DNA of 64,000 nucleotides from JBGAHD01 sp044226395. Lineage in GTDB: Bacteria > Pseudomonadota > Gammaproteobacteria > Xanthomonadales > Ahniellaceae. Below are positions 17,651 through 25,614 of this stretch, in pieces (within the stretch, counting starts at the first letter, position 1; every line of letters starts with the position of its first letter). The notes under the pieces were generated by a model. The model had not been told where the DNA came from. It made no database searches and saw only the letters and a program-made list of their open reading frames with translations. The stretch spans positions 744,001 to 808,000 of the forward strand of contig JBGAHD010000003.1 in assembly GCA_044226395.1 (NCBI GenBank), given 5' to 3'. The translations under genes and the position numbers were made by a program.

Positions 17651-19477
17651 GTGAACCCCGCATCCGGCCGCGTGCGCGCCTTGATGGCCCGCGCGGAGGC
17701 CCTGGTCGCCGAGCGTCGCGTCGACGAGGCCCTGGCGCAGTTGCGCGAAGCCGCGCAGGCGCCCGAGGCCACGGCCGAGGAACTGGAGAAAATCGCCAAC
17801 GCCTGCTGGCACCTTGGCGTGCCGGCGGCGGCGTTGAGCGTGCATCAACGGCTGTCGACCTTGCGCCCGCGCGATCCGCGACCCTGGCGCGCGATGGCGG
17901 CGTGTCTGCGTCGCCTCGGCGCGGACGCCGAGCAAGTGTTCACCTTGCGCGTCGCGGCCGCCAATCTCGACGCCACGGCGCGCGCCTTCGTCGAACTGGG
18001 CATGACCTGCTGGCGCGAGGATGATCTGCCGCGCGCGCGTCGCGCCTTTGATCAGGCTTTGACCGTCGACCGCGACTATCTGCCCGCGCACTGGGCGCGC
18101 ATGCAATTGCCGCGCGAAGTGATCTACGCCGACGAGGCCGAGGGCGAACGCTTCGTCGCCGAATGGCGCGCGGGACTCGCCGCGTTCGAGGCGCGCGATT
18201 TCATCGGCGCGCCGCGCGATCAGTTGCTGTCCTGCGTGGGCATGGCGACGAATTTTTTCCTGCATTATCACGGTCAGGATTTTCTCGACGAGCAGCGCCG
18301 GCACGCGCGCGTGGTCGCGCGGATGCTCGAGGCCGCGTTGCCGCCCGAACGCGCGCCGCGCGCGCCGCGCGCGCCGCGCGCTTCAGGGCGATTGCGCGTG
18401 GGCTTTTGCTCGGCGCATCTGCGTCATCACACGGTGTTGAAACTGTTCGGGCGGTTGATCACGAACTTGCCGCGTGATCGCTTCGAGGTGCTGGCCTTTC
18501 ACACCGCGACCTTGCGCGATGCCGACACCGAGGCGCTGTCGCGCGCGGTCGATCGTTTCGACACCGGCGATCGCGACATCGAAGGCTGGCTGACGACCTT
18601 GCGCGCGGCCGAGCTCGACGTGCTGGTCTATCCCGACATCGGCATGCAGCCGATCACGCAGGCGCTGAGTGCGCGACGCCTGGCGCCGGTGCAAGTCGCG
18701 CTGTGGGGTCATCCCGTCACCACGGGCGCGCCGACGATCGATGCCTTCATCAGCAGCGCCGCGATGGAACCTGACGATGGCACGCGACATTACAGCGAGT
18801 CGCTGATCGCCTTGCCCGGTCTCGGCATCGACTTCGCCACGCCCGCGCGGCCCTTCGACACTTTGCGCGAACCGCCGCGCGTGGCCGAGGACGGCGTGCG
18901 TTACTTCGTCGCGCAGCAAGCCTACAAACTGATGCCGGCCTTCGATCGCGTGCTCGCGCGACTGGCGGCCGCGCTGCCGGCGAGCCGGCTACATTTCACG
19001 CCGCATCCGGCCGCGAACGTGCGCGCGGCGCTGCGCGCGCGACTCGAGGCCAGTTTCCACCGCGAAGGCGTCGATGCCGCGCGTCACATCGCGCATTTCG
19101 AACACGTCAACGAAGCGGGCTTCATGAGCCTCGCCGCGCGCATGGACGTGAATCTCGATTCGCTGGGCTGGTCGGGCGGCAACACCACGCTCGAGATTCT
19201 CTGGCACGACGTGCCGACCGTGACCTGTCCCGGGCCCTTGATGCGTCAGCGGCACACGGCGGCGATCTTGCGCTTGCTGGATCTAACGGAACTCATCGCC
19301 AGCGATGTCGAGGACTATCTGCGCATCGCGGTCGAACTGGGCCGTTCGCGCGACTGGCGCGAGGACCTGCGCGGGCGCATTCGCGAACGCAAGCATCGGC
19401 TTTACGACGATGCGACAGCGGTCGCCGCCTTCGCCGACGCGATCACGACCCTGGTCGAAAAAAAACGGCGCGAGTGA
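17651..19477 (+). CDS. O-GlcNAc-transferase-like (GT41/SPINDLY) protein with N-terminal TPRs
   Basis: 608 residues with a GTG start. The N-terminal 170 residues form tetratricopeptide-like helices. A Pro/Arg linker encoded by a 9-bp tandem repeat (RAPRAPRAPRAS, about 234-244) leads to a C-terminal GT41 domain: RVGFCSAHLRHHTVLKLF, ALWGHPVTTGAPTIDAFISS and LDSLGWSGGNTTLEILWHDVPTVT, the equivalents of the OGT catalytic and UDP-GlcNAc-binding segments. Family members transfer GlcNAc or other sugars to Ser/Thr of proteins. Placement 18 bases behind pilU suggests a pilus- or motility-related target, which is inference. The final Lys codons overlap a minus-strand terminator. Confidence 0.85.
   Translation: MNPASGRVRALMARAEALVAERRVDEALAQLREAAQAPEATAEELEKIANACWHLGVPAAALSVHQRLSTLRPRDPRPWRAMAACLRRLGADAEQVFTLRVAAANLDATARAFVELGMTCWREDDLPRARRAFDQALTVDRDYLPAHWARMQLPREVIYADEAEGERFVAEWRAGLAAFEARDFIGAPRDQLLSCVGMATNFFLHYHGQDFLDEQRRHARVVARMLEAALPPERAPRAPRAPRASGRLRVGFCSAHLRHHTVLKLFGRLITNLPRDRFEVLAFHTATLRDADTEALSRAVDRFDTGDRDIEGWLTTLRAAELDVLVYPDIGMQPITQALSARRLAPVQVALWGHPVTTGAPTIDAFISSAAMEPDDGTRHYSESLIALPGLGIDFATPARPFDTLREPPRVAEDGVRYFVAQQAYKLMPAFDRVLARLAAALPASRLHFTPHPAANVRAALRARLEASFHREGVDAARHIAHFEHVNEAGFMSLAARMDVNLDSLGWSGGNTTLEILWHDVPTVTCPGPLMRQRHTAAILRLLDLTELIASDVEDYLRIAVELGRSRDWREDLRGRIRERKHRLYDDATAVAAFADAITTLVEKKRRE
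18350..18379 (+). repeat. 9-bp in-frame tandem repeat in the GT41 gene linker
   Basis: The unit CGCGCGCCG occurs three times in a row plus a partial fourth, encoding Arg-Ala-Pro repeats between the TPR and glycosyltransferase domains. Copy number changes would alter linker length by three residues without a frameshift. Confidence 0.75.
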
Positions 19478-19490
19478 CGGTCGCGCCGTT
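19458..19490 (-). terminator. pyrB: Rho-independent terminator of pyrB inside the GT41 gene 3' end
   Basis: On the minus strand a perfect 10-bp stem (AACGGCGCGA / TCGCGCCGTT) with a 7-base loop is followed by eight T residues. It lies 138 bases past the pyrB stop. The T tract corresponds to Glu-Lys-Lys codons of the convergent glycosyltransferase gene, whose stop codon sits in the loop. Confidence 0.8.
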
Positions 19491-19627
19491 CGAGAGGGCG
19501 GGGTCGCCGCCCGGATGGGGTGCTTGAAACGCTATTCACGCGAGCGCTGAGGCCGAGGGTTCGACTCGACCTCATCACGCCCGCACAGCATTGCGCGAGT
19601 CGCGTTGCGAGACTGTCAACGCCGCGC

Positions 19628-20593
19628 TCAGGCGCCGAACGGCGCCGCGCCCATCAGCCGCGCCATGACGGCCATGCGCACCACCAGGCCGTTGGACACC
19701 TGTTCGAGGATCACCGATTGCGGGCCGTCGGCCAAGTCGGACGCGATCTCGACGCCGCGATTCATCGGCCCCGGATGCATCACGATGGCATCGGGCCGCG
19801 CCAGCGCCAGACGCTCGGCGGTGAGGCCGTACAAGCGGAAGTATTCCGGTTCGGACGGAATCATCGCCTGCTGCATGCGTTCCTTCTGCAGGCGCAACAT
19901 CATCACCACGTCGACGCCGATCAGGGCCTGATCGAGCTGATGGAACACGCGCACGCGCGCGTTGTCGAGATCGGGCGGCAACAGTGCTTCGGGCGCGCAG
20001 ACGCGAATCTCGCCCACGCCCAGCGTTTGCAGGGCATGCAGGTCCGAGCGCGCCACGCGCGAGTGCAGGATGTCGCCGACGATCAGCACGCACAGTCGCC
20101 CGAAGTCGGCGCCCTTGTGTCGGCGGATCGTGTACATGTCGAGCAGGCCCTGCGTCGGATGCGCGTTGTTGCCATCGCCGGCGTTGATCACCGCGACGCC
20201 GGGCTTCACGTGCTGGGCCAGGTAATGCGGCGTGCCGTTCTCGCGATGGCGCACCACGAACAGATCGCAGTGCATGGCCTCGAGCGTGCGCAGCGTGTCG
20301 AGCACGCTCTCGCCCTTGCTGGTCGAGGAATTGGCCACGTCGAAATTCACCACGTCGGCCGACAGGCGCGTGGCGGCGAGTTCGAAGCTGGTGCGCGTGC
20401 GCGTGCTCGCCTCGAAGAACAGATTCACCACCGTGCGCCCGCGCAGCACGGGGAGCTTTTTCACCTTGCCGCCGGTCGCCGCGTCGATCGCGGCGGCGAC
20501 GTCGAGCACGTCGATCAAGGTCTCGCGCGGCAGGCCGTCGAGGGTGAGGAGATGGCGCAACTGGCCATCGGCGTCGCGTTGCAGGTCGCCCAT
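19628..20593 (-). CDS. pyrB: Aspartate carbamoyltransferase catalytic subunit PyrB
   Basis: 321 residues. Catalyses carbamoyl phosphate + aspartate to carbamoyl aspartate in pyrimidine synthesis. The carbamoyl-phosphate loop FFEASTRTRTSFELAA and the VNFDVANSSTSKGES segment are intact, as are HPTQGLLDMYTI and the C-terminal MHPGPMNRGVEI. In pseudomonads this class of PyrB pairs with an inactive dihydroorotase (PyrC') encoded next; here no pyrC' gene follows, only a terminator and the convergent glycosyltransferase gene. It starts 10 bases after pyrR ends. Confidence 0.96.
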   Translation of the reverse strand: MGDLQRDADGQLRHLLTLDGLPRETLIDVLDVAAAIDAATGGKVKKLPVLRGRTVVNLFFEASTRTRTSFELAATRLSADVVNFDVANSSTSKGESVLDTLRTLEAMHCDLFVVRHRENGTPHYLAQHVKPGVAVINAGDGNNAHPTQGLLDMYTIRRHKGADFGRLCVLIVGDILHSRVARSDLHALQTLGVGEIRVCAPEALLPPDLDNARVRVFHQLDQALIGVDVVMMLRLQKERMQQAMIPSEPEYFRLYGLTAERLALARPDAIVMHPGPMNRGVEIASDLADGPQSVILEQVSNGLVVRMAVMARLMGAAPFGA

Positions 20594-20603
20594 GCGGGAT
20601 CGC

Positions 20604-21107
20604 TCACTCGGTCTGAATCAGTTCCAGGCGCAGCGGCTCCGGGCCGCGCAGCTTCAAGTGCTGGCCGCGCGCGAGCACGACCTCGGCGCCGACCGCGTCG
20701 GCCTGGATCGGCAGCTCGCGACCGTCGCGCGAAATCAGCGCGGCGAAGGTCACGGAATTCGGCCGACCCCAGTCGAAGATCTCGTTGAGCGCGGCGCGCA
20801 CCGTGCGTCCGGTGTACAGCACGTCGTCGATCAGGATCAGATCCCGACCGTTGACGTCCCATGGCAAGCGCGAGGGCTTGACGTTGGGATTGAGTCCGGC
20901 GCGACCGAAGTCGTCGCGATGAAAACTGATGTCGAGCGTGCCCAGCGGCGTGGCGATGTCGAGCATCCGGCGCACGCGCTCGGCCACCCACACGCCACCG
21001 CTTTGCACGCCGATGAGGTGCGGCGCGGCGATGCCGCGGCGGGCGAGGCGGGCGCGCAGGCTTTCGCTCAGTTGCGCGAGCAGTTGTTCGACGGGCGCGA
21101 TCTGCAT
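20604..21107 (-). CDS. pyrR: PyrR bifunctional pyrimidine regulator / uracil phosphoribosyltransferase family
   Basis: 167 residues of the type I phosphoribosyltransferase fold. The PRPP-binding motif is DLILIDDVLYTGRTVRAAL, and ISFHRDDFGRAGLNPNVKPS is the PyrR-specific loop. In Firmicutes PyrR is an mRNA attenuator; in the P. aeruginosa type of pyrR-pyrB operon it is a gene regulator or UMP-forming enzyme of uncertain role. No obvious PyrR RNA-binding site is seen in the gap before pyrB (10 bases). It follows ruvX by 7 bases. Confidence 0.93.
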   Translation of the reverse strand: MQIAPVEQLLAQLSESLRARLARRGIAAPHLIGVQSGGVWVAERVRRMLDIATPLGTLDISFHRDDFGRAGLNPNVKPSRLPWDVNGRDLILIDDVLYTGRTVRAALNEIFDWGRPNSVTFAALISRDGRELPIQADAVGAEVVLARGQHLKLRGPEPLRLELIQTE

Positions 21108-21114
21108 GATGTCT

Positions 21115-21558
21115 TCAACCCAGGGCTTGAAAGTAACTTTCCACGATCACGCGCGCGGCCAGCGAGTCGAGCTTGTCGGCATCGCGCGCGCGCGCCTGAC
21201 CGGCGCCGCGACTGGCGGCGAAGCGGCGCGCGGCCTCGCGCGAACTCGAGCGTTCGTCATGCAGCGCCACGGGCAGCGCGTAACGCTCGCGCAATTGCTC
21301 GGCGAAGCGGCGCGCGGCCTTGAGATTGGGCTGACTGCCGCCGTCGAGCGTCAGCGGCAGACCGACCAGCAGACCGGTCGGTTGCCACTCGCGAATCGCG
21401 GCCTCGATCGTGGGCCAGTGCGGACCATTGTCGCCATTGCCGACCACCGCGAGCGCCTGCGCCGTGCCCAACAAGCGTTGTCCCACGGCCATGCCGATGC
21501 GTCTGGATCCGTAGTCGAAGCCCAGCACGCGTTCGGCCGGGTCAGGCATGCCCGGCAT
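21115..21558 (-). CDS. ruvX: Holliday junction resolvase-like protein RuvX/YqgF
   Basis: 147 residues with an RNase H-like fold. It is an essential protein implicated in pre-16S rRNA 5' end maturation and historically in Holliday junction resolution. The first-strand Asp is in VLGFDYGSRRIGMAVG, a second acidic segment is in LPVALHDERSSSREAARRF and the last Asp is in DKLDSLAARVI. Two starts are possible (21558 or 21549); both overlap the end of algH, consistent with translational coupling. Confidence 0.93.
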   Translation of the reverse strand: MPGMPDPAERVLGFDYGSRRIGMAVGQRLLGTAQALAVVGNGDNGPHWPTIEAAIREWQPTGLLVGLPLTLDGGSQPNLKAARRFAEQLRERYALPVALHDERSSSREAARRFAASRGAGQARARDADKLDSLAARVIVESYFQALG

Positions 21559-22102
21559 ATCCGGACAAATGCGCGGGGTCGATGCCGACCAGGCGCGCCG
21601 CGGCTTCCCAGCGTTGTTCGATCGGCGTGTCGAAGATCAGACCCGCGCGCGCCTCGGCGGTGAGCCAGGCGTTGTCGAGCATTTCCTGATCGAGCTGACC
21701 GGCCGACCAGCCCGCGTAGCCCAAAGCCACGAGCGCGCGGCTCGGGCCTTCGCCCCGCGCCATCGCGGCGAGGATGTCGCGTGAAGTCGTGACGGCGAGT
21801 TCCGGTGTGACCGCGAAGCTCGAATCCCAGGCGCGTCCGGCCTCGTGCAGCACGAAACCGCGATCGGTCTGCACCGGACCGCCGAAGAACACCGGCGCGG
21901 CCGCCACGTCCTCGCGCGCGTCGGTGATGTTCATCTGCGCGAAGACATCGGCTAGGCGCAAGTCGAGCGCGCGATTGATCATCAAGCCCATCGCGCCGTC
22001 TTCGTTGTGCTGACACAGAAAGGTGACGCCGCGCGCGAAATGCGGGTCGGCCAATGCCGGCATCGCGATCAGGAACTGGTTGGTGAGAAAGGGGCCAGCC
22101 AT
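21542..22102 (-). CDS. algH: YqgE/AlgH family protein
   Basis: 186 residues, the usual size. The conserved N terminus FLTNQFLIAMPALADPHFARGVTFLCQHNEDGAMGLMIN and the GGPVQTDRGFVLH and GYAGWSAGQLDQEM segments define the family. AlgH was named for an effect on alginate expression; its molecular function is not settled. The ATG at 22102 has no Shine-Dalgarno sequence but lies exactly six bases after TACAAT on its strand, in the 28-base gap after tonB, so an internal leaderless promoter is likely. It overlaps ruvX. Confidence 0.93.
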   Translation of the reverse strand: MAGPFLTNQFLIAMPALADPHFARGVTFLCQHNEDGAMGLMINRALDLRLADVFAQMNITDAREDVAAAPVFFGGPVQTDRGFVLHEAGRAWDSSFAVTPELAVTTSRDILAAMARGEGPSRALVALGYAGWSAGQLDQEMLDNAWLTAEARAGLIFDTPIEQRWEAAARLVGIDPAHLSGYAGHA

Positions 22103-22108
22103 GGCGCG

Positions 22109-22114
22109 ATTGTA
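22109..22114 (-). promoter_or_regulatory. algH: TACAAT hexamer six bases before the algH ATG (leaderless-type promoter)
   Basis: On the minus strand TACAAT is followed by CGCGCC and the algH ATG, identical over 15 bases to the region before the XRE-cupin gene. It would give algH its own transcript within the gshB-tonB-algH string. Confidence 0.5.
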
Positions 22115-22130
22115 GCGGGCCGCGCGCCCG

Positions 22131-23015
22131 CTAGCGCGTGTCGAGGGTGCCGCCGGGCATGAATTGCCAGGTGCGCGTGATGTGCAGCACGTCGATCTGG
22201 TCGGCATTGCGCGGAATCGGCGCGAACGGCTCGGACAGCTTCACGATGCGGATCGCGGCTTCGTCGAGCACGGTGTTGCCACTGGGCTGAATGATGTCGA
22301 CGCGTTCCACCGAGCCATCGCGACGCACGGCCACGGTCAGCACCAGGGCGCCGGACCATTTGCGCGCGCGCGCCTCGTCGGGATAGTTCAGATTGCCGAT
22401 GCGCTCGACCCGCGCCACCCAGGCGCGCATGTAGGCCGCGTATTCGTATTCCTGCGTGTTGGCCGAGATGAACTTGCGACGCGGGCGCTTGGCGTAGGCC
22501 TCGGACTGACGATCGATTTCGGCCGCGAGGCGCGCCATTTCCATGCTGCGCTCGATCAGTTCGCGACCGGTGAGCTCGGGCAGCTTGGGCGATTCGGCGC
22601 GCGGATCGGCCTGCTGCACCTTGAAGTCCGAGGTCTGCGTGCGCACCACGGGCGTCGGCGATTTCGGCGCGGGCGGCGGCGCCTGACGCGGCAGCGGCAC
22701 GGGGGCGATGCCCGGCTGAGGCTTGGGCACGGGGCTCGACACCGGTTGGCGCGGACGTCGCGATTCGTCGTGCTCGCCACCGCCGCGCTGATTGGCATTG
22801 GCCAGGAAATCGGCCTTGTCGGGGCTCTGCTCGGTGCGCGCCTCGACCAGGATCACGTCGAGCGACGGCGTGCTCGCTTGCGGGTCTTCGTAGGTGAAGG
22901 TCACGCCCAGCACCACCACCGCGTGCAGTAGCACGGAAAACAGCATCGTCACCCGCACGCGCTCGCGCGGGCCGATGCTCGGAGGATGCGGCGAATGCGC
23001 GTCGGCCGACGTCAT
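22131..23015 (-). CDS. tonB: TonB-like energy transducer (TonB3-type, linked to pilus genes)
   Basis: 294 residues. There is a short cytoplasmic N terminus, one membrane anchor (about residues 22-42, VTMLFSVLLHAVVVLGVTFTY), a Pro-rich periplasmic linker (PVPKPQPGIAPVPLPRQAPPP), a helical stretch, and a C-terminal TonB domain (about 205-290) with YPDEARARKWSGALVLTVAVRRDGSV. At this position P. aeruginosa has tonB3, which is needed for twitching motility and pilus assembly; the same link is inferred here. The ATG overlaps the gshB stop (ATGA). exbB/exbD are not adjacent. Confidence 0.9.
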   Translation of the reverse strand: MTSADAHSPHPPSIGPRERVRVTMLFSVLLHAVVVLGVTFTYEDPQASTPSLDVILVEARTEQSPDKADFLANANQRGGGEHDESRRPRQPVSSPVPKPQPGIAPVPLPRQAPPPAPKSPTPVVRTQTSDFKVQQADPRAESPKLPELTGRELIERSMEMARLAAEIDRQSEAYAKRPRRKFISANTQEYEYAAYMRAWVARVERIGNLNYPDEARARKWSGALVLTVAVRRDGSVERVDIIQPSGNTVLDEAAIRIVKLSEPFAPIPRNADQIDVLHITRTWQFMPGGTLDTR

Positions 23016-23968
23016 GCGGGGCGGTGTACCAAGTCTTCGAGATGATCCATGAGGTCCGAGGCGATGTGCAGGCCACACTGCGCGTCCAATTCTCGGATGC
23101 CGGTGGGGCTGGTGACGTTGATCTCGGTCAGAAAATCGCCGATCACATCGAGCCCGACGAAGACCATGCCGCGCCGACGCAGTTCCGGCGCGACGATGGC
23201 GGCGATCTCGCGATCGCGATCCGACAGCGGCTTGGCCACGGCCTTGCCGCCGCGCGCCATGTTGCCGCGAAAGTCGATGCCCTGCGGGATGCGCGCCAGG
23301 GCGAAGGGCACGGGCTTGCCGTCGATCAGCAGAATGCGTTTGTCGCCGTCGACGATCTCGCGCACGTATTTCTGCGCCATCGCGAACTGGGTGCCGTCGC
23401 CTGTCAGGGTTTCCAGGATCACCACGAGGTTGGGATCGGTGGCGAAGGTGCGGAAGATGCCGCGACCGGCCATGCCGTCGAGCGGCTTGACCACGGCCTC
23501 GCCGACCTCCTCGACGAAGGCGCGCAGCCCCGCGATGTCGCGCGACACCAGGGTCGGCGGACAGCATTCGGGAAAATGCTGGGCGTAGAGTTTCTCGTTG
23601 GCGTCGCGCAGGCCCTGCGGTCGGTTGTAGACCGGCACGCCCTCGCGCTCGGCCAAGTCCAGGACCAGGGTGTCGTGCAGGAAAGCCGTGTCGAACGGCG
23701 GGTCCTTGCGCGCCAGGACCAGGTCGAAGCGCGTCAGCGGGCCGAATTCGGCCGGTTCGGCTTCGAACCAGTGCTCGGGGTCGTCGCGCACGCGCAGCCC
23801 GGTCGAACGGGCCAGGGCGCGACCGTCGCGAACGCTCAGGTCGCCCTGGACGATCTGGGCGATCCGGTGCCCGCGCCGCTGGGCTTCGAGCAGCATGGCG
23901 AAGGTCGAGTCCTTTTTCGGCTTGATCCCGTCGATGGGATCCATCAGCACGGCCAGGCTCAGCGGCAT
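23012..23968 (-). CDS. gshB: Glutathione synthetase GshB
   Basis: 318 residues. ATP-dependent ligation of gamma-glutamylcysteine and glycine. The N-terminal domain (LAVLMDPIDGIKPKKDSTFAMLLEAQ) and the ATP-grasp domain, with VVKPLDGMAGRGIFR (nucleotide-binding loop), NMARGGKAV and FVGLDVIGDFLTEINVTSPTG (Mg-binding Asp/Glu/Asn), are complete. GGAG precedes the ATG. It heads the minus-strand unit gshB-tonB-algH-ruvX-pyrR-pyrB and is divergent from pilG across a 244-base gap. Confidence 0.97.
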   Translation of the reverse strand: MPLSLAVLMDPIDGIKPKKDSTFAMLLEAQRRGHRIAQIVQGDLSVRDGRALARSTGLRVRDDPEHWFEAEPAEFGPLTRFDLVLARKDPPFDTAFLHDTLVLDLAEREGVPVYNRPQGLRDANEKLYAQHFPECCPPTLVSRDIAGLRAFVEEVGEAVVKPLDGMAGRGIFRTFATDPNLVVILETLTGDGTQFAMAQKYVREIVDGDKRILLIDGKPVPFALARIPQGIDFRGNMARGGKAVAKPLSDRDREIAAIVAPELRRRGMVFVGLDVIGDFLTEINVTSPTGIRELDAQCGLHIASDLMDHLEDLVHRPA

Positions 23969-24094
23969 GAGTCACTCCAGGGAGGGCGCGCGGCCCCTTT
24001 TTGCGTATTCGGTCGTGGCGGCGATGCTACCGCAAGCCGCGGACCTGGAACGACACGAAATTTTCAGGCCGATCAAGACTGTTGCAATGTTTAC

Positions 24095-24123
24095 TTGACT
24101 TGGATTCCGACCTTAGCTAAACA
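24095..24123 (+). promoter_or_regulatory. pilG: Weak sigma-70-like promoter candidate upstream of pilG
   Basis: TTGACT (five of six), a 17-base spacer and TAAACA (three of six) lie 89 bases before the pilG start in the AT-richer part of the 244-base gshB-pilG gap. It is the best-spaced candidate I can see for the pil-chp operon, but the -10 match is poor. Confidence 0.35.
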
Positions 24124-24212
24124 ACCTTCAAACGAGCTTCACGTGACTTGCGCGCCAGGCGGCCGAAAAGGTCCAGCCTGGGCGCGGGCATTGTGAGGCC
24201 GGGTTTCCAACG

Positions 24213-24626
24213 GTGACCACAGTGGATGAAATTCAAAAGGAAGGCGCGCTCGCCGGGCTCAAGGTCATGGTCATCGACGACTCGAAGACCATCCGTCGCA
24301 CCGCCGAGACGCTCCTGAAGAAAGAAGGCTGCGACGTGGTCACGGCCACCGACGGTTTCGAGGCCTTGGCCAAGATCACCGATCAGCAGCCGCAGATCAT
24401 TTTCGTCGACATCATGATGCCGCGCCTGGACGGTTATCAGACCTGCGCCTTGATCAAGAACAATCAAATGTTCAAGGCCACGCCGGTGATCATGTTGTCG
24501 TCCAAGGATGGCATCTTCGACAAAGCCAAGGGGCGAATCGTCGGTGCGGAGCAGTATCTGACCAAGCCCTTCACGCGCGAGGAACTGCTGGGCGCGATCC
24601 GCAAGCACGTCGAACTCAAGACATGA
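24213..24626 (+). CDS. pilG: Twitching motility response regulator PilG
   Basis: 137-residue stand-alone receiver domain. Acidic pair in VMVIDDSKTIRR, phospho-acceptor Asp in FVDIMMPRLDGYQT, signalling Thr/Ser in VIMLSSKDG and Lys in YLTKPF. It is nearly identical in its core to P. aeruginosa PilG, a phosphorylation target of ChpA that promotes pilus extension (with FimL/FimV and cAMP signalling). The GTG start at 24213 was taken because it gives a normal N terminus; the ribosome site is weak. First gene of the pilGHIJK-chpABC cluster. Confidence 0.96.
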   Translation: MTTVDEIQKEGALAGLKVMVIDDSKTIRRTAETLLKKEGCDVVTATDGFEALAKITDQQPQIIFVDIMMPRLDGYQTCALIKNNQMFKATPVIMLSSKDGIFDKAKGRIVGAEQYLTKPFTREELLGAIRKHVELKT

Positions 24627-24663
24627 CCGAGAACGGCGCGGACTGCCAGCAGGGGGAAAGGGC

Positions 24664-25026
24664 ATGGCGCACATACTGATCGTTGACGACTCGCCAACCG
24701 ACGTGAAAGTCCTCTCCAGCATGCTGGAGCGGGCGGGTCACCGCGTGACCACGGCGGCGAGCGCGGAGTCGGGCATCGATCTCGCCAAATCGCAGCAACC
24801 GGACTTGATCTTGATGGACGTGATCATGCCGGGCATGAACGGGTTCCAGGCCACGCGCAGTCTCAGTCGCGACCCGGAGACCTCGGACATTCCCGTGATC
24901 ATCGTCACCACCAAGGGCATGGAGACCGATCGCGTGTGGGGTCTGCGTCAGGGCGCCAAGGATTTCCTGGTCAAGCCCGTCAACGAACAAGACCTGATCG
25001 CGCGCATCGAGAGTCTGTTGCCGTAG
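24664..25026 (+). CDS. pilH: Twitching motility response regulator PilH
   Basis: 120-residue CheY-like receiver with VDDSPTDVKVL, phospho-acceptor Asp in LILMDVIMPGMNGFQ, Thr in VIIVTTKGME and Lys in FLVKPV. In P. aeruginosa PilH acts as a phosphate sink or antagonist of PilG and is the main receiver of ChpA phosphoryl flow. It has an excellent ribosome site (GGGGGAAAGGG) just before the ATG, 37 bases after pilG, so it may be translated more strongly than pilG. Confidence 0.96.
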   Translation: MAHILIVDDSPTDVKVLSSMLERAGHRVTTAASAESGIDLAKSQQPDLILMDVIMPGMNGFQATRSLSRDPETSDIPVIIVTTKGMETDRVWGLRQGAKDFLVKPVNEQDLIARIESLLP

Positions 25027-25036
25027 TGAGCACGAC

Positions 25037-25579
25037 ATGAGCGACGTATTGGCCAATCCCTTCGACATCCTGCTCGACTTCGAGCGTCGCGCGCAGGCGC
25101 ACGTCGCCGGCGCGGCCGAACAGGTCGAGGCGCCGGGCCTGTGGCGCGGCATCGGTTTCCGCATCGGCCAGCAGTTGATGGTCAGCGCCATCGCCGAGGT
25201 CAACGAAATCCTGACCATGCCGGCGATGACCGTGATCCCCGGCACCAAGCCGTGGCTGCTGGGCGTGGCCAACATCCGCGGTAATTTGATCGCGATCATC
25301 GATCTGCGCGCCTTCGTCGAGGGCGGACGCTCGGTGATCAACGACCGCTCGCGCGTCCTGGTGGCGCGTCAGCAGGGCGGCGCGGTTGGATTGCTGGTCG
25401 ACGAAGTGCTCGGACAGCGTAATCTGACCGACGAGAATCTACCGCTGGTCGAACCCGCGGGTGACGAGCGCTACGGACGCTATATCAGCCGCCGGTACGA
25501 TTTCGGCGGGCAATCCTGGGGGGTCTTCAACATGGCAAGCTTGGTGAAGACACCGGAATTTCAGCAGGCCGCCGCCTGA
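25037..25579 (+). CDS. pilI: CheW-like adaptor PilI
   Basis: 180 residues with one CheW (SH3-like) domain (about 35-175): RIGQQLMVSAIAEVNEILTMP, VIPGTKPWLLGVANIRGNLIAIIDLR and VGLLVDEVLGQRNL. It couples the membrane receptor PilJ to the kinase ChpA at the cell pole. It starts 10 bases after pilH with little ribosome-site sequence, suggesting coupling to the upstream gene. A second adaptor of the system is encoded at 37656 (ChpC-like). Confidence 0.94.
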   Translation: MSDVLANPFDILLDFERRAQAHVAGAAEQVEAPGLWRGIGFRIGQQLMVSAIAEVNEILTMPAMTVIPGTKPWLLGVANIRGNLIAIIDLRAFVEGGRSVINDRSRVLVARQQGGAVGLLVDEVLGQRNLTDENLPLVEPAGDERYGRYISRRYDFGGQSWGVFNMASLVKTPEFQQAAA

Positions 25580-25614
25580 GGATTCGGGCGGCAAGCATTG
25601 GGGCGAGGTGAGGT

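Noticed and set aside
15347..18304. A 985-codon minus-strand open frame
   Set aside because: It is antisense to pilT, pilU and the GT41 gene, which have clear catalytic motifs. The antisense protein has only compositional Arg/His/Asp patterns.
18350..18379. Phase-variable contingency repeat in the GT41 gene
   Set aside because: The unit is 9 bases, so copy changes keep the frame and would not switch expression on or off.
20594..20603. PyrR-dependent attenuator before pyrB
   Set aside because: The gap is only 10 bases and holds no antiterminator/terminator pair, so Firmicute-style attenuation at this place is not supported.
22131..23975. A 614-residue version of the TonB-like gene starting far upstream
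   Set aside because: The extra N-terminal part is the shadow of gshB in another frame. The ATG at 23015 overlapping the gshB stop directly precedes the membrane anchor typical of TonB.
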